A stretch of 64,000 nucleotides of DNA from Eucalyptus grandis (taxonomy: Eukaryota > Streptophyta > Magnoliopsida > Myrtales > Myrtaceae): NCBI RefSeq assembly GCF_016545825.1, contig NC_052617.1, positions 52,271,382-52,335,381 of the forward strand, in the 5' to 3' direction. A program made the position numbers and the translations under genes. Each line of letters opens with the position of its first letter. Within the stretch, counting starts at the first letter, position 1. The notes beneath the pieces were generated by a model. That model saw nothing but the letters and a program-made list of their open reading frames with translations, made no database searches and was not told the DNA's origin. Of the stretch, positions 22,421 to 40,031 are shown piece after piece.

Positions 22421-25400
22421 ATTCTTTCACCCAAAGGACACAGCCTCAAACCATACTATCCACTTCTAAAGGTCCCCATTGATAGCACTCTTGCTGTATT
22501 AGCTACCAATCAATGAACCTGAAATGGTTGGGAAATAACGGGGTGAACAACCATAACTCAATGAGTAGTACGTATATCTTTTAAGCGGATTGAACAATCA
22601 TTATGCATTTATACAAAGCAATATTGAAACTTCATAACTAAACTCAAGGTATAAAATACATATCGAATCACATATGAGTTGTCTCTTTTCGACAAAACTT
22701 TGTATGTTTTAGAAAATTCTCAATTAATCATTACAAACATCAATGATCAAGTCCATTGATCAACACTTGATGACAAGGCAATTAAGACTCCCTCCCTAAG
22801 CAAGGTCTCCATCTACAAAGCCGGTGGCTTGCCATCCTCTAAAATCAGAATTCCAAACTAGAAATAAATCTCATAAACCAAGCAAATAACTTTTCGCAAC
22901 ATAGCCATCCACAATTTCGATGTTATGGTACTAGAGATTGATATGAATGTGATGTGCAAGTGAGTGAATTTATTGCAGTCGATTTGGTGATTTTCGTGGG
23001 AGTTTGTTACATTTCTTTGTGGGGTCACTAATTGATTTTGGGACCCTAAGCTAAAATCCAGTTGACTCGCTCTCTTCGAAGGTTTAACATAATTTACTCA
23101 TGAAAATCAGGTAATGGTCGTTGTCATGGATAATATTGGTTCCAGTTGAAATATCACATTGTATATAATCGGTTTGCCCAGGTATCGCAAGAATTTGATA
23201 AAAACCAATCAGCATGGGAAGGGACATGAACTATGGAAAGGGAGGAAGTTCAAGTATTCCATCATCCGACAGAGAAGCTTTTCTAGCGTGGTCTACAGGC
23301 CGACAAGAGTGTGAAGAGAACCGGGTTAACCATGACAGAGGATTCTTATTAGAAGAAATAGAAAATAGGCGACGGATTTACGAGTATAATGAATTGGAGA
23401 AGCATGAGAGCATGTCGATTTTTTTTTTTTTAAACTGATTTTGGATCAGTACAATGACAGCAGTTATGCCGTTGTGTCATTTGTTTTGGCTTGGTTGGAT
23501 GGTGAGGAAGGTAAGGAGATGCACATAACTAAATCTGTGGAGCCCCTAGTGATTTTTTTTTGTCTTGATTGTGAATGTCATTGTATGGTTGAGGGTTGGT
23601 GATAAAGTTATTGTCTACATGAGTGGTACTATATCTTCTTTGGTTTTGTAAAACCCATGTCTTGAAGTAAGAGTGCGCGCTCGCGTGTCTATGTGCATGC
23701 GTGTGTGTACATATTGAATTGAAAAGAACATTTTTATTGCATAAAGCGCGCGCATGTTGGGCGGACATATACTTTGATTTTATAGATAGAATTGCCGAAA
23801 GGTGGTTGCCGATTGGAACTAGGAGGGCAAAGCTTTGGAGAAATAGGTGAAGAGGCTGGACGTAAATGGCTTTCGATCCCTTATTTTGGAAGATGAATCC
23901 TTGATCTGGTCCAGCATCCACTTTTAGGGTTATGCCAATAAATAATCAACTCGACCATGTGCTATATTATTATATTTTCTGTATGTCTATAAAACTGTAT
24001 CTGATGCAACAAAGGTGTGTATATCAAATATCAACAAAAAGTGTCTATTCGGTTACCAAATCACAATATCAAGACTCGTTGACCTATATAAGAAGTTGTT
24101 GACTTTAATCTGACGGATGCATCAATATCCATCACATTAGGTTTCCAATTAATTTGGGTCATTTACTGACTTTTTTTTTTTTTTTTATACTTTTAAGATT
24201 ACCAAATACTTTAATGGTTATAGTGACTTTTCTTCAATTATGACTTATCAAAGCTTTAAAGTCAGAGGCTTATGTTCAAAATTTACTAATCTTAATATGA
24301 CCGGCTTGCCGGCATTCATCCCATTAGATAACGACTGAATTTAGTTACTCGCCAACTTTTGGTTTAGTCATAAAAACTTGTTAAGGCGAATATGTTGTTT
24401 TTTGAGCAAATTTACATTTTATCTGCTGGAGGAATTAACTTTTAGTCCCCATACTTATGTGGTCACAATTCTACTCTTGATAGCATTTTCTTTTTCCAAT
24501 TAAAGTCCTTCTGTTAATTTCCATTCAATGTTTGCCAGAAATTACTGTGTTGGTACTGACTTATTGACATGTGACTCCTACCTGTTCAAACCTCTAAAAC
24601 AAATTGCACTTTTTGGTCCCCATACTGCTACCATATTGCATGGGAATGATAGGTGTGTTCATTTCATGGAAAATGAGTGTCGTGAAAAATATTTTTCGAA
24701 AAGTAATCATTTTTACCACTCTTAAAAATAAATGAATAGATTTTTTTTTTATCACTCAAGACAATTGTTAGGCAATAGATTGTTATCATTGATGAAGAAA
24801 TTTTTCATTGACTAATTTTTCAAAATAATATAAGTAATTATTTTTCAAAAGATTATTTTCTAAATCAGTCATTTCCATGAAAGAAACGCATCATTAGCCT
24901 CAACTTTATTCTAGTGACAAAATTAAGCCCTATATTACTTTCGACGACAATGTAATTACTTGCATCAGTTTCTATCCAAAATCTCAAGAAAATGTCAAAT
25001 CAAGACCAATGAGTGATACCTCTATTTACAAGTGTGCTTACTAGATTCACCGTCTCACTAAAATTAATTCGACTACATGCAACGATGGCATCCTTATTTT
25101 CAGTGTAGATCTATATCTAGAGCTAGTCCATAAAAAAAAGGAAAATACATAGATGACCTTTTAATCTTCTAGACATGACTAGCTCACTATCTAATCGGCC
25201 AAATGCTTAAAATGTTTGATAAGGGCTCTTCCGAATCTAACCATATTGACGAGATAGGATAACTCAAATATGAAATCGTTTTGTACTTAGTTGTGCAGAA
25301 CCCTCATTGCATGTTTTAATCCACACAAAAATCCATACCTTTGTCACTATAAGATAGGGTTGCCACATAGTTGAGTCCAATTTGTCGATTCTTGTGTTTA

Positions 25401-25990
25401 TTTTTTATTTTTGAAATTGTCATTCAATACCCTTATCCAAATGTTTTCATCCCAATTAAATAGAATTAAGACAAAACTTTGAAGTTACAATTAAATCATT
25501 TTCTGTAAATTTGTTCAGCATTCCCTCTATATGGATATTGACATAAAAAAAAGAGTATAACAGGTCAATATAAATACCATAAATAAATGATTTGTAATAT
25601 GATCTTACAAGTAAAAGGGATTTTCATGTCGAGCGCTTCTGTGGACCTTGTGGTCGTTGAACTAACCAACTGTTTTTTTTTTTTGCATAGCGCGGGCTTT
25701 TCAGGAAAGTCAAATCATTTAACATACGATGATGCATCTGCATCATCTTCATCAGCATCCAATCTCTTCCCTTTTCAAAAGCATCAGCAAACTTTCAGTA
25801 AACTTTTAACAGAAACAAGATAGTTACATGACGTTTCTGCTGCTCTGGTCTGCCCTAAAGCTCCTTAAAATAAGCCAAGTTGACCACAAGCATGTTTTGG
25901 TTTCTTTCGTGAACTTTAAATACAATGGATACAAGGCAGGTCCTTCTGTTCATCAAACATACACAGTGACAGTATACACAAGGCTATGTA
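22421..25990. other. Intergenic, no supported gene
   Basis: Mostly AT-rich. A 74-codon open frame at 23214-23438 looks compositionally protein-like but matches no family I know. An alternating purine-pyrimidine stretch lies near 23675-23760 and a T-rich tract near 24170. A GATGATGCATCTGCATCATC palindrome-like run lies near 25726. Confidence 0.45.
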
Positions 25991-26004
25991 CTCTGTTTCA
26001 TCAA

Positions 26005-26380
26005 AGGGCCCTTCATGATGGATGAACCTGCCTGCGACACTCTGGGAAGCCCACAAGTATCCACTCCCCGGCAAACAGTACAATGCGACATAGGCTGAAT
26101 GAAAAATCATCGATATCCTGCAAGCAGAGCGTAATTAAGTAAATTGGAGAGCAAAGTTCAAGTTTAGAAGATAGGATATGTTTCGTTGTAACGTAACGCT
26201 TCTGGGTGCTTGATTAGGCATCAAGTGATCAATTTCGTCCTATGTTCTCCAGTACAGGAAATTGCATTCATATAAAATGTAGGGGAAAATGTTATAAGAA
26301 AGTTCCAAACCTGCTGGGAATAATCACCGTCTTCCATTTATCAATTGATTAGCATCTTCCTGACATGGGGCAATGCAGAA
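26005..26380 (-). pseudogene. Relic of the last two exons of an oxidosqualene cyclase
   Basis: The reverse strand at about 26380-26311 aligns with OSC exon 15. It ends ATG GAA GAC GGT GAT TAT (MEDGDY) plus SQQ at a GTTTGG donor, like MEDGDYPQQ in the intact gene, but two stops (TGA TAA) stand where Ser-Gln should be. About 190 bases further, 26117-26005 aligns with exon 16: TTGTGGGCT, then CAGAGTGTCGCAGGC, with many changes and no open frame. The relic lies directly downstream of the kinase pseudogene. The exon 15 match is clear; exon 16 is much more diverged. Confidence 0.7.
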
Positions 26381-26444
26381 TTGAGAAAAGTTAAAACGGT
26401 GTATATGATGAAGATGCTAATCGCAAAGTTGTACTCTGACTGAA

Positions 26445-31124
<4,680 letters not shown>

Positions 31125-31361
31125 TCTTTCTTCTCTGTGACGAGCTCAATGCTTCTTTCCTTTTGCCTTTTGGTTATGGATAACGATAACTGTGGAAATG
31201 TGCTTGATCAAAGCTTCTGAACAATAATCTGGTGGTTCTCTCTTGTGCAAGTGAAAAAAATCCAGTAGTTCTTTTGTTCCTTCCATATCAGTGAAGAATT
31301 GGTACCAGACGTTAATGTGGCTAATAATAGGGGAGAAAACAAAGATGAGACTCCCATCTAA

Positions 31362-31410
<49 letters not shown>

Positions 31411-32165
31411 TATCTTAAATTAAGGAGGACCTTTCTTGTTTCGAATCTGGTCAGACAAAATGCCAATAAGAGAAAACTCAAATCACTAGCTTGGTTCATT
31501 AGGATAAACAGAGTACAATATTCTGGATATGTGCACGTGTTAATGGATCTAAGAACAGTCATTATACCCGTCCTGCTATCTTAATCGACAACACCATTTG
31601 TAGTTCTAGGTTAGCACATAATGTGGCACCGTAACTCGATTTCTGCTTACAGAAAATCGCCCAGCCAGAGCCCACAATTCCATGACGTGGCTCAACAAAT
31701 CAGCCTTACCATCATACAGATCAAATGGGTTATATTTGCATGGATTGAAGAATTTTCTTTCCTTGTGTATCATCAAGAGGACAGCGACATTAAAATGAAT
31801 AAATTTCCGTGAAATATCGCATCAGTTCCTGTTCTTACAGAAGTAGAAAACGATGCAATTTTTACTCAACGCCAGAAGAAAAGGTATAGAAACAATACAA
31901 ATGCTCCATTGCGCCCCATGAGGAGTAGATAGAACGTGTATGAAAACTTGTATTTGATCATTTACATTATTTCAACAGGAGTATTGATTATATTACAATG
32001 AACTGTGGATACACCATCATCTTAGCTTCGACCATCCATTCTAGGACCGCAAGTCCTTCGGATCTATGAAACCAAAAAAACCACCTACATGGGTTTTGAA
32101 TTCTGTTATGCCGATGAAATCTAAGTTTTCTCAATATGGAAGCCGTGATGACATGCCTTGTTTCT
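31125..32165. other. Intergenic: kinase-pseudogene upstream side and OSC 3' flank
   Basis: The left part is the former promoter side of the kinase pseudogene. From about 31500 to 32165 lies the 3' flank of the intact OSC, which is duplicated beside the OSC at 63.5 kb. No other gene is visible. Confidence 0.6.
31362..31408. repeat. Compound (CT)n(CA)n microsatellite
   Basis: An uninterrupted CT run passes straight into a CA run about 240 bases upstream of the kinase pseudogene start. Confidence 0.95.
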
Positions 32166-35100
32166 TCAGAGGACTTTCGACGGTAAAGGAACCCGCCTGC
32201 GATACTCTGCCAGAGCCCACAATGGGTATATGTTCCTGTAAGCGGCGTAGTGTAACATGCAGTTCTTCATGAAAACCCCAGTGATTTCCTGCCACCCGAA
32301 GTTATTGACTATTAATAATCACGGCAGCCATAGTTCATGCTTCGATTGTTGTAAGAAAATATGCGTTGAATAATCGTCTCTGGGTTCTCCTAGCTGTATG
32401 GGCTATTGCAGAGGAAATTCTTTCCAACGATATTGGGGGCGAGCACTCTTTTATATCCGAGATATTAACACTATATGAGATCAAAAGTTATAGGAAGGTA
32501 CAAACCTGTTGGGGATAATCGCCATCTTCCATCTGTGAATTGATCAGCAGCTTTGCGGCCCGGTGCAATGGAGTCGGATCCCTCTCCGTCTGATAGTAGA
32601 TAAAGTACCAAAGTCAGAAACTTCACATGGAATACTGATTTTTACTATCACAAAAGTAAGGTTAATGCAGTTGAGATCCAAACAACAAGATCATCCACTG
32701 ACCTGCCCTGCGTGAATCAAACCCATCATAGCCCAAGCGGTGTGCACCAGATTCGATCTGTTCCCTTCAAGTGGTACGTATTCCTACATCGACCGAAATG
32801 ACCATTAGAAAATTCAAGATTTCCATGTCGCTAGAAAAGCTTGCAACAAATACAGCTAAAGCCGAACATGCTGTAGAAGGTCCCTCTAGAAATTACCTTC
32901 TTCGGGCAAGAAAGATAGCTCTCTCCCCACCCACCATCCTGCAACTGTGTTTGCAGAAGAAAAGCGACTCCTTTGCGCATAGCTGCACAATTGCTATACG
33001 TCTTGCCAGCAGCTGCTAGTCCTCCAAGCGCAAACCATGAGCCGTATGTAAAACAGACTCCCCAGTTCCCATACCTGCAAAAATTGCTCAATTGGTTAGT
33101 CTTTTCCTTAATTAATCTGAAGTATTCAGAAGTGCCTAGTGGAAAAGGAACATACCACGAGCCATCTGGATTTTGTATGTTCTCCAGAAACTGTACAGCG
33201 TTTACTAAGAAATTCTCGATCTCCTTCTTCCTGTGGCCAGGATACAACTTCCTGAACATAACTAACGCATGGATAGCTGATGATGTGCATTCAACATATT
33301 CATGCTCGACAACAATGTCCGCAAAGAACTCTGTTGGATTTAGGAGCTGCAAGTGACACATGATGAGAAATAATGTCTCCGTTTAGTAATTTGTTAACAA
33401 AGAAACATGTCTTAGTCTGTCAGGACTATCAAGGAATTCCCACAAATTTATTAAATACTTACTTCTAGCCATTCCTGGGCTCCTGCAGGTTCCCACGCAG
33501 CCAATCCGCCATTTTTACTCTGAAACAAGTGATAAGCATGGTTGATGTGATGATATTATAATATATATCATACTTGGGAATCTGAAAAAAGTTATGAAAC
33601 TCAAAGAAAGACTTAAATAGCCACACAATTTTGGGATGCATGGAGCAAACAAAGTTTGGCCAATATATCTTGTCTAGGTCAAATAGTTTCTCAAGTCTTG
33701 CTCAGGAAAGAAAAACAATGGTGTACTCACTTGTAGAGAAAGTAAGATATTGACAGAATCGTACAACCTCTCTGGCTCCATCTTCTCACCAACAATTTCA
33801 GGTGGCATCATTGAGAAAAGCAAGCAACACTGAATAAACAGGAAAAGAGATTCAGTGAGAAACAGAGCAATTTAGGATTGAATTGAACCTGTGGATGCTG
33901 TGTAGTCGTAGTAGTATTACCTTCAGACCTTCTGCAGTGCAATCAGATACTTGCCAACCGTGATCTTGATCTGAAAATGTCCAAGATCCTTTAGAAATAT
34001 GACGGTGCATGCTTTTGAAGTCACCAGATGGATTGTCCTTGACCTGGAATTTTGTTGACAGATTGATACAGTTCAGCTTACAAGAGGAAGCAAAAGAAAC
34101 ATGGAAAAGGTTTTGAGGCAAACAGGCGCTTGCAAGAATAAAATTTCAAACCTGAGATTTTTTAATGAAGTCATGTCCTCTAGCTAATACCGGTGCTATC
34201 TCCTCAGTCATATTACTGGCAAGCAAAGCTTGGATGGCAAAGCCCGTATCCCACTCCTGGCTACCAAAACTCTGCATATGAATGAGCCAAATACCATACT
34301 AAGTTTTCCTCTAGATGGTCTCACTTTATTAAATCAATATTCTCGTCATTATAACAGTACTTTCATCTTTCAAATATGCAGATAAGTATTTATCAGTTCA
34401 AATTTGAGCCCAATTCTGTTATAGGTCATTGACACTACTACTAACCTGCATCTTCATTCCGTCTTCAGCCACCCAAAGGTAATCCGGTATCCTCGCGAGA
34501 TGCTTCTTGAAATAGTCACCGTCTGGGTCTTCTACCCAGCAAGCAAGCATGCACAACACCTGTCCAGGTCCAAAGCAAAAGATATATTCTCAGTGTTGTT
34601 TCTCATGATGTGTAAATATTGCGATTTGTGTCTCTCTCCTCTTTGAATGTACGTCTTCATTACCTTTTCAACACATCCAATTGTGATGTATCGACTGTTC
34701 TCGTCCTCATAGTGAATGTGCTTCATCGTCACCTGAAGAGCCTTTTCTCTAAGTTTATTAAGCGGCCAACGGTTGAGAAAAGGCTCTGTGCATATGTAAA
34801 GACTATCCCACATTAGATCCTGTATCAAAGGATGGGGATAGTAGAGATCCTCCTGCAACAACAATTCGAATCATTTTATTAAAAATTTACTTTCTTGCAA
34901 ACTATCTGATTGTGGATTGATATTTTGGAACAGCCAGTGATACTTGCCTTGGCACAAAGATGGCGAACTTTCCTCCAGCAAATGGTGTCGTAGGGTTGAG
35001 TATGAAGTTCTTCTCTCAACTGTTGAACAAGAGGCGTGATCGGGCCGACAAATTTTTTCCCGTACAAGTACGACATGGGCATGTAAACCATCCGACAGTA

Positions 35101-37264
35101 GCACCACATCTTAGCTACATCATTCAGGACGGGAAAATTTAGTCAACACATCCATGAAACTAAGGAGAAACGCAATTAGGGGGAATTCTTGAAGGGTGGT
35201 GACTTCAATGAAAAGCCAATGCTATTTTCTTGTTGGCGCAGCAAAAATGCCACACGGTTCCAGTGTGAAAATTAGTCCAAATTTGTCTTATTACCCGTGT
35301 AAGATTAGGTGTACTGGACTACAGTAGAATATTATCAAGGACAAGATGAAGAAAATCTGGGAAAACAAACCTGGATGCATGGGGAGGAACGAAGGCAAGA
35401 TCCAGAACTCAGGGGGCATTGGGTTGCTTCCAGTCCATTCAAAAACGCCGAGGATCTACAGAGCACGCACGACAACACACAAGCAGAAGCACAATGTCAC
35501 ATATATGATAACACTCAAACACATACACAGGACGATCTTGAGAACAATTTTTTGACGATCGAATGAAGGAAAGAGTGAGGGGAGTACCGAGAGCCAAGTC
35601 TTGCCCCAGGAGGGTATGTAGGTCACCCCGCCACGGTCATGAATCCACTTCCTGGCCCGAGCACAAGCATTGTCCTTGCCACCATCGGGCCCTTCCCCAA
35701 GAATGCGCATGCATATGTAGCTCAGGGCGGTGCAGAACATGGTGCTGTGACCTTCGATGTGCAAGCCCCATCCACCATCTTCATTCTGCAACAGAAATAA
35801 CGCAAGACATAAACAGAGTTTCCAGTCGAAGTCTTTCAAAGTTCCTCCGCCATTTCTCCATCCGAGTGTCTTTCTTTTTTGCAGGGAAAGACTACCTGGT
35901 GGTTGTAGATGTAGCGGAGAATCTCTTTGCGATGCTCGGCGGGGAAGACGGCGTCAAGGTGGCCGGTGATGTAGACGCACATGACCAGGGGAGGGAGGAA
36001 GAAGAGAGGGCCGGCGTTCTCGGCAGGCCAATGACCGTCGCTAGCCTGCAGGGCGGAGAAGAAGTGGACGGCCCGCTTCAGCGCGGTGGACGCCTTGTCG
36101 TAGGTGATCTCCTCGCCATCCTCCACCCTCACTGGCGGAATCGTCTGCTTGAACTCCTTCTCCCTCAGGAACTGCCCAGAAATCATGCACCATGCGTCAG
36201 CTTAAGGTTGCCCACCAACTTGGTAGTACCCCCCACGTTAACAGGTTTTACACTATACAACAAGCAACGACAGTAAAGCTTTAAAGTTAAAAAAAAATGG
36301 TAACTCGTATGTGTTAGACTTGATTCCATCCCTCAGTGCCAGCAGTGGCTGCAAACGTGATTGGGCTAGTAATCTGCGAAGTTCGAGTCCCGAGATCGAG
36401 ACGATAGCTTCGCCCGATTTCCGGTGGGCTACAGTGCCGAGCTCCCTTTTCACGTTTTGGTGGACGTGGGGTGATTGAAGCTAGAGCGAAATTGTTGAAA
36501 AGGGAAAGAAGAGAACGACGAAGCCAAGGAGAGAAAGGGCCGTGTGGTCGTGGGACGAAGGTTCGGTTGAATTATTTGACCCGAGATGTCTAGGGTGCTG
36601 GGGTGCTGCTTTGCCTTTCCTCGCTGACCTCCCTTTCAAAGGGTCGAGTCTCTCCTTTTCCTTTTCATTTTTTAACCCTTGTGCACCAACCCCGCGTCGT
36701 TCACACACACACACACACACAATTCAAGTCCAAAACAAGCATCGACATATGTACAGTACCGCACGGGTTTCAGTTCTTGTTCTAAAGCCGCCCTCGATCT
36801 TCTCATTCAAACGTGAAGGCCCGGCAGCCACCAAAGACCAGGCTACGTACGTCTAGATGCACAGTTGGCTAACGTAATTGAAAACTGATTCTACGTATCC
36901 GTGTCAAGTTCGACAGATATGTACATGTATGCAATGCCCTCCTCAGTTCTGAAGTCGACAGAAAAAATGTGGACTACGATTCGTTCCCACACACGCAGAA
37001 ACAAGAAAGTAGAGCAAGTGTGTTGGGTGCGTGTTCATCAGGTGCGTGGGACGCGTTATGTACCTGCATGCGCCAGAGGAGGTCGCCACAGGGCTTGACT
37101 TGGTGGCGGTGGTCGTAGAAGTGCTGGCGAGCAGCCTCGACCTCCGCGCGCTCCTCAGCGGTGCCAGCCTCCGGATCGAACTCCCAAATCTGTCTCCCCA
37201 CGTAGTTGTTGGTGCTGTACAGGTAGGGACCGTCCTCTCCTTCTGCTATCTTCAGCCTCCACAT
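32166..37264 (-). CDS. Oxidosqualene cyclase, beta-amyrin synthase type
   Basis: Sixteen inferred exons: 37264-37064, 36171-35896, 35785-35588, 35455-35371, 35114-34948, 34852-34664, 34559-34446, 34271-34152, 34043-33921, 33829-33731, 33519-33463, 33346-33156, 33074-32897, 32783-32703, 32589-32506 and 32288-32166. Phases close exactly to 761 residues, the usual size. The catalytic DCTAE motif is at about residues 484-488 and MWCYCR at 256-261. Trp and Tyr there are the beta-amyrin synthase state; lupeol synthases have Leu for Trp and cycloartenol synthases His for Tyr. QW-type repeats include [19 protein letters not shown] and [10 protein letters not shown]. The enzyme should cyclise 2,3-oxidosqualene to a pentacyclic triterpene at the ER. 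The main product could still differ (mixed amyrins, friedelin, taraxerol). Intron 5 has a GC-AG border. Three further OSC pieces lie nearby. Confidence 0.93.
34853..34947 (-). other. GC-AG intron in the OSC gene
   Basis: Exon 5 must end ...LCAK and exon 6 begin EDLYYPHP by family conservation. The only fitting donor is CCAAG|GCAAGT, with GC at 34947-34946 instead of GT; the acceptor is TTGCAG. The surrounding donor matches the strong consensus typical of functional GC-AG introns. Confidence 0.8.
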
Positions 37265-38168
37265 TCTCGTTCTCTCTTCCTTCAACCGATTATACTGCGG
37301 CTCTCGGTATTCGGGTACTCGCGAACCGGCCTTCCTGATGATCATGCAGACAGAAAATAGAAAGTTAACGAGCTGCTGCAAATCAAATCTCCTCGGTGAG
37401 CATGTTCATAATATATATTCACGAACTCTTCGTTTTTCTGAGATTATATTGCCATCTCTGCATGCATGAAGATGGCGAAGCTCGCCGCTTCAGCTTAGCA
37501 AAAGCACGAACAAGATACACAGAGAGACATCTACCTCTTCTATTTGCAGAGAGATTTGCGAGAGCTGACTAGAAAAAAATCGAGCTCTCTCTCCAAAGCC
37601 AAAGCGAGGTTGTGCTCTTCTGGAGGAGAAAGAGGACCTTATTTGTACCCCGTCTTGGTCTTGGACGGCTAGCTTCTTCCTCCTCCTTTCCCTCATTTTT
37701 AAATAATATTTCTCAAATATCTTTGCCAAGCAAAAGTCAAGCAATGCTAACTCTACCCAATATAATTAAATAATTCCAGATATAGCTATTCGTACAAAGA
37801 GCCATGATTCTCATGTCATCTTTGATTTGAGTGGCGTATCAACAAAAAACTTCACATGCGACAAATTTGATTAAAATTAATTTTTTGACCATAAAAATCT
37901 CAAAGTTAATACTTATGATAAATTTATCTTAAATTAATTTTTTTATCATAAAAAATATTAAACTTAATGTTTTGTTTACCAAAAATCATAAATTGATATA
38001 TTTATAACAAATGAAGAATAAAATCTTTAATGATTATACTCGTCAATTATTACATATCATCCATCCAATTTAGTAATTTGATGATAAATTTAATAAAAAT
38101 TAATGGAAATTAAATTTACGACGGAGATATTATTATGAGATTTTTTGTGGTTATAATTAGATGGATGT
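37265..38168. other. OSC upstream region and AT-rich spacer
   Basis: The OSC promoter and 5' leader should lie in the first few hundred bases. Short open frames on the reverse strand have no recognisable domain. From 37680 on the DNA is AT-rich with a diverged, self-similar AATTAATTTTTT pattern (37870-37960). Confidence 0.5.
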
Positions 38169-38357
38169 TTTTTTTTTTTTGATGACTTAGGAAAACCCGT
38201 AAATTGACAAAGGTGGGCAAAACCCGAGATCTACGAAGGAACCCGCCACCTCGTGAAGCGGGTAAGTCCACCCGTGACGCGCTGGGATTCGAACTTCTCC
38301 CCTTCGTGAGGGGAGAAAGCCCGTCTGAAACCAGTAGCGCTACTTAGTGCGGTGGTA
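38169..38357 (-). mobile_element. tRNA-derived SINE
   Basis: On the reverse strand an A-box-like TAGCGCTACTGG is followed 35 bases later by a B-box AGTTCGAATCCC. A unique body ending CTAAGTCATC follows, then a pure A tail (T run at 38168-38180). This is the order of a plant SINE: tRNA-like head, body, poly(A). The flanks share only a weak ATGTTTT, so the duplication is not clean. Confidence 0.7.
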
Positions 38358-38629
38358 TGTTTTTCTTAGTATTAACTTTTTAATTAAACCGGCAAGGGTG
38401 TGATATTTATAACTCGCTGCAAGGCCTATCGGAAGCCATGGCCTGGGGTAAAGTACAACCCTCCACAAAATTGTCGGGCCAGATGACGAGGGGAGCGGAC
38501 ATTACCAAAACGAGCCTGTCCGATTACTTTGCATACTGAAATCGTACGGTCGACGAAAGGGATGCGTGGACGAGGTAACATGTCGGGTTACTTACGGGTG
38601 ATTTTGACTTTATGTGTCGTATAAAGTTC

Positions 38630-39134
38630 AGATATGCCTATAGCAGATGTGTCAAATTCGATCGAGCATATTTGCTCATTGATGATGATGCCCCCCGCGC
38701 AGATTCGATAGCATTAAATGACGAATTGGGTGGGAAGGAAACAGAGCCGCCGGCTTGCCGGCCACCCCAGCAAAGTGTGCCACTGCTCAGGCCTCGTCAT
38801 GTCCCTGAACCACGCCCGGATTGGTTACAAAGGCTTCACGGGGATCAGAGGTGGGACCCTAACCCGTAAAGGGCTCGGCCGGGTCTCCCAATGGGACCAT
38901 TATCCCATACTACTCTCCCCTCACTTGCCTGTAAATGGCTTGTGAGGAGGAGTCCCCCCGAGATGGTCTGTTCAGGGGGGAGCAGTTTAAGGACCTGCTC
39001 AGGTCCAAGATATGCCTATAGCAGATGTGTCAAATTCGATCGAGCATATTTGCTCATTGATGATGATGCCCCCCGCGCAGATTCGACAGCATTAAATGAC
39101 GAATTGGGTGGGAAGGAAACAGAGCCGCCGGCTT
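38630..39134. repeat. 127-bp direct repeat enclosing a 251-bp GC-rich segment
   Basis: Positions 38630-38756 and 39008-39134 are nearly identical (at least one T/C difference), from AGATATGCCTATAGCAG to GAGCCGCCGGCTT. The enclosed 38757-39007 is much more GC-rich than the surroundings, contains GGGACCATTATCCCATAC, and has the look of foreign, perhaps mitochondrial, DNA; that origin is a guess. Confidence 0.75.
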
Positions 39135-39933
39135 TTAAATGTGGTGCGGAATTAGGTCTGTGGAAAAGGGCCGACCTTTCGTTGTCATCTGAACTAATCC
39201 AGTGACTCGCCCGGCCCCCACACGATATAAGGACGTACCAGAAAAAATACGTAAGGCGATCCCTGCAAATCGATTCTCTATTCTCTGGCCGGCCGAGAAA
39301 CGCATCGATGACGCATTGATGCTAGAGATGTTTGGCATTGAATATTTGATTGGACCCCGGAGTCCCTAAAATGCTGGGCTCATCACTTTCCGACGCCCTC
39401 ATGCCAACGCTATTGTGACGGATCGTGTGCAATCTTCGGAAAGATCAGCCCCGCAGGCATGTCAAGATTTAAGAATCTCGATGCATTGTTTTCACTCTGT
39501 TTTCGGTCTATTTTCAATCTCGACACATGTCAAGACTTAAGATGCCAGATTTGCAAGGACTTAACTTTAAAGTATTCGGCATTTATTTCGGTCTATTTTC
39601 ATTGAAAATCGTTAACGTAGATATTGACGATTTTAGATGACACAATCGTTTTAGTGATTTTCGATGAAAATCAGTTGAATGGATTATATTGGTAAATCAT
39701 CACAATGTTTAGGATTAATTTAATTAAATTAAAATGTGTAAAACTGAATTGATATAAGTGTAATGAATTTATGATTTCTTTGATAATTTCTCCTAAAATA
39801 GTACTAAGAGTCCTAACGAATTGATGTAGGTATAGTACTAAGAGATTCAAAGGACTAGTCCCTTGTGTTATCACACATCTCCCCTTACTCCTCTTATTCA
39901 AAGAAAAGCACTAAGATCCTAGCTCGCCAAATT

Positions 39934-40031
39934 TCTTGCTTCGCAGGGGCTTCGAACCTTGGCCTCCTTGGTGGAGAACAAATGATCTACCATCTACGCT
40001 GTAACGGCCGGTGGTCCTAGCTTGCCAAATC
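39934..40031 (-). mobile_element. Short tRNA-like retroposon with target-site duplication
   Basis: The reverse strand has AGCGTAGATGGTAGATC (A-box-like), then 30 bases later GGTTCGAAGCCC (B box). It is flanked by TCCTAGCTCGCCAAAT (39918-39933) and TCCTAGCTTGCCAAAT (40016-40031), a 16-bp duplication with one mismatch. The acceptor ends do not pair, so it is not a working tRNA gene. Confidence 0.6.

Noticed and set aside
23214..23438. 74-codon frame MGRDMNYGKGGSSS onward
   Set aside because: Looks protein-like but has no recognisable domain, splice context or paralog here.
35563..36276. 237-codon + strand frame
   Set aside because: Antisense to OSC exons 2 and 3.
36360..36420. tRNA or SINE B-box (AAGTTCGAGTCCCG) upstream of OSC exon 2
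   Set aside because: No A-box at the right distance and no tail; a single motif is not enough.
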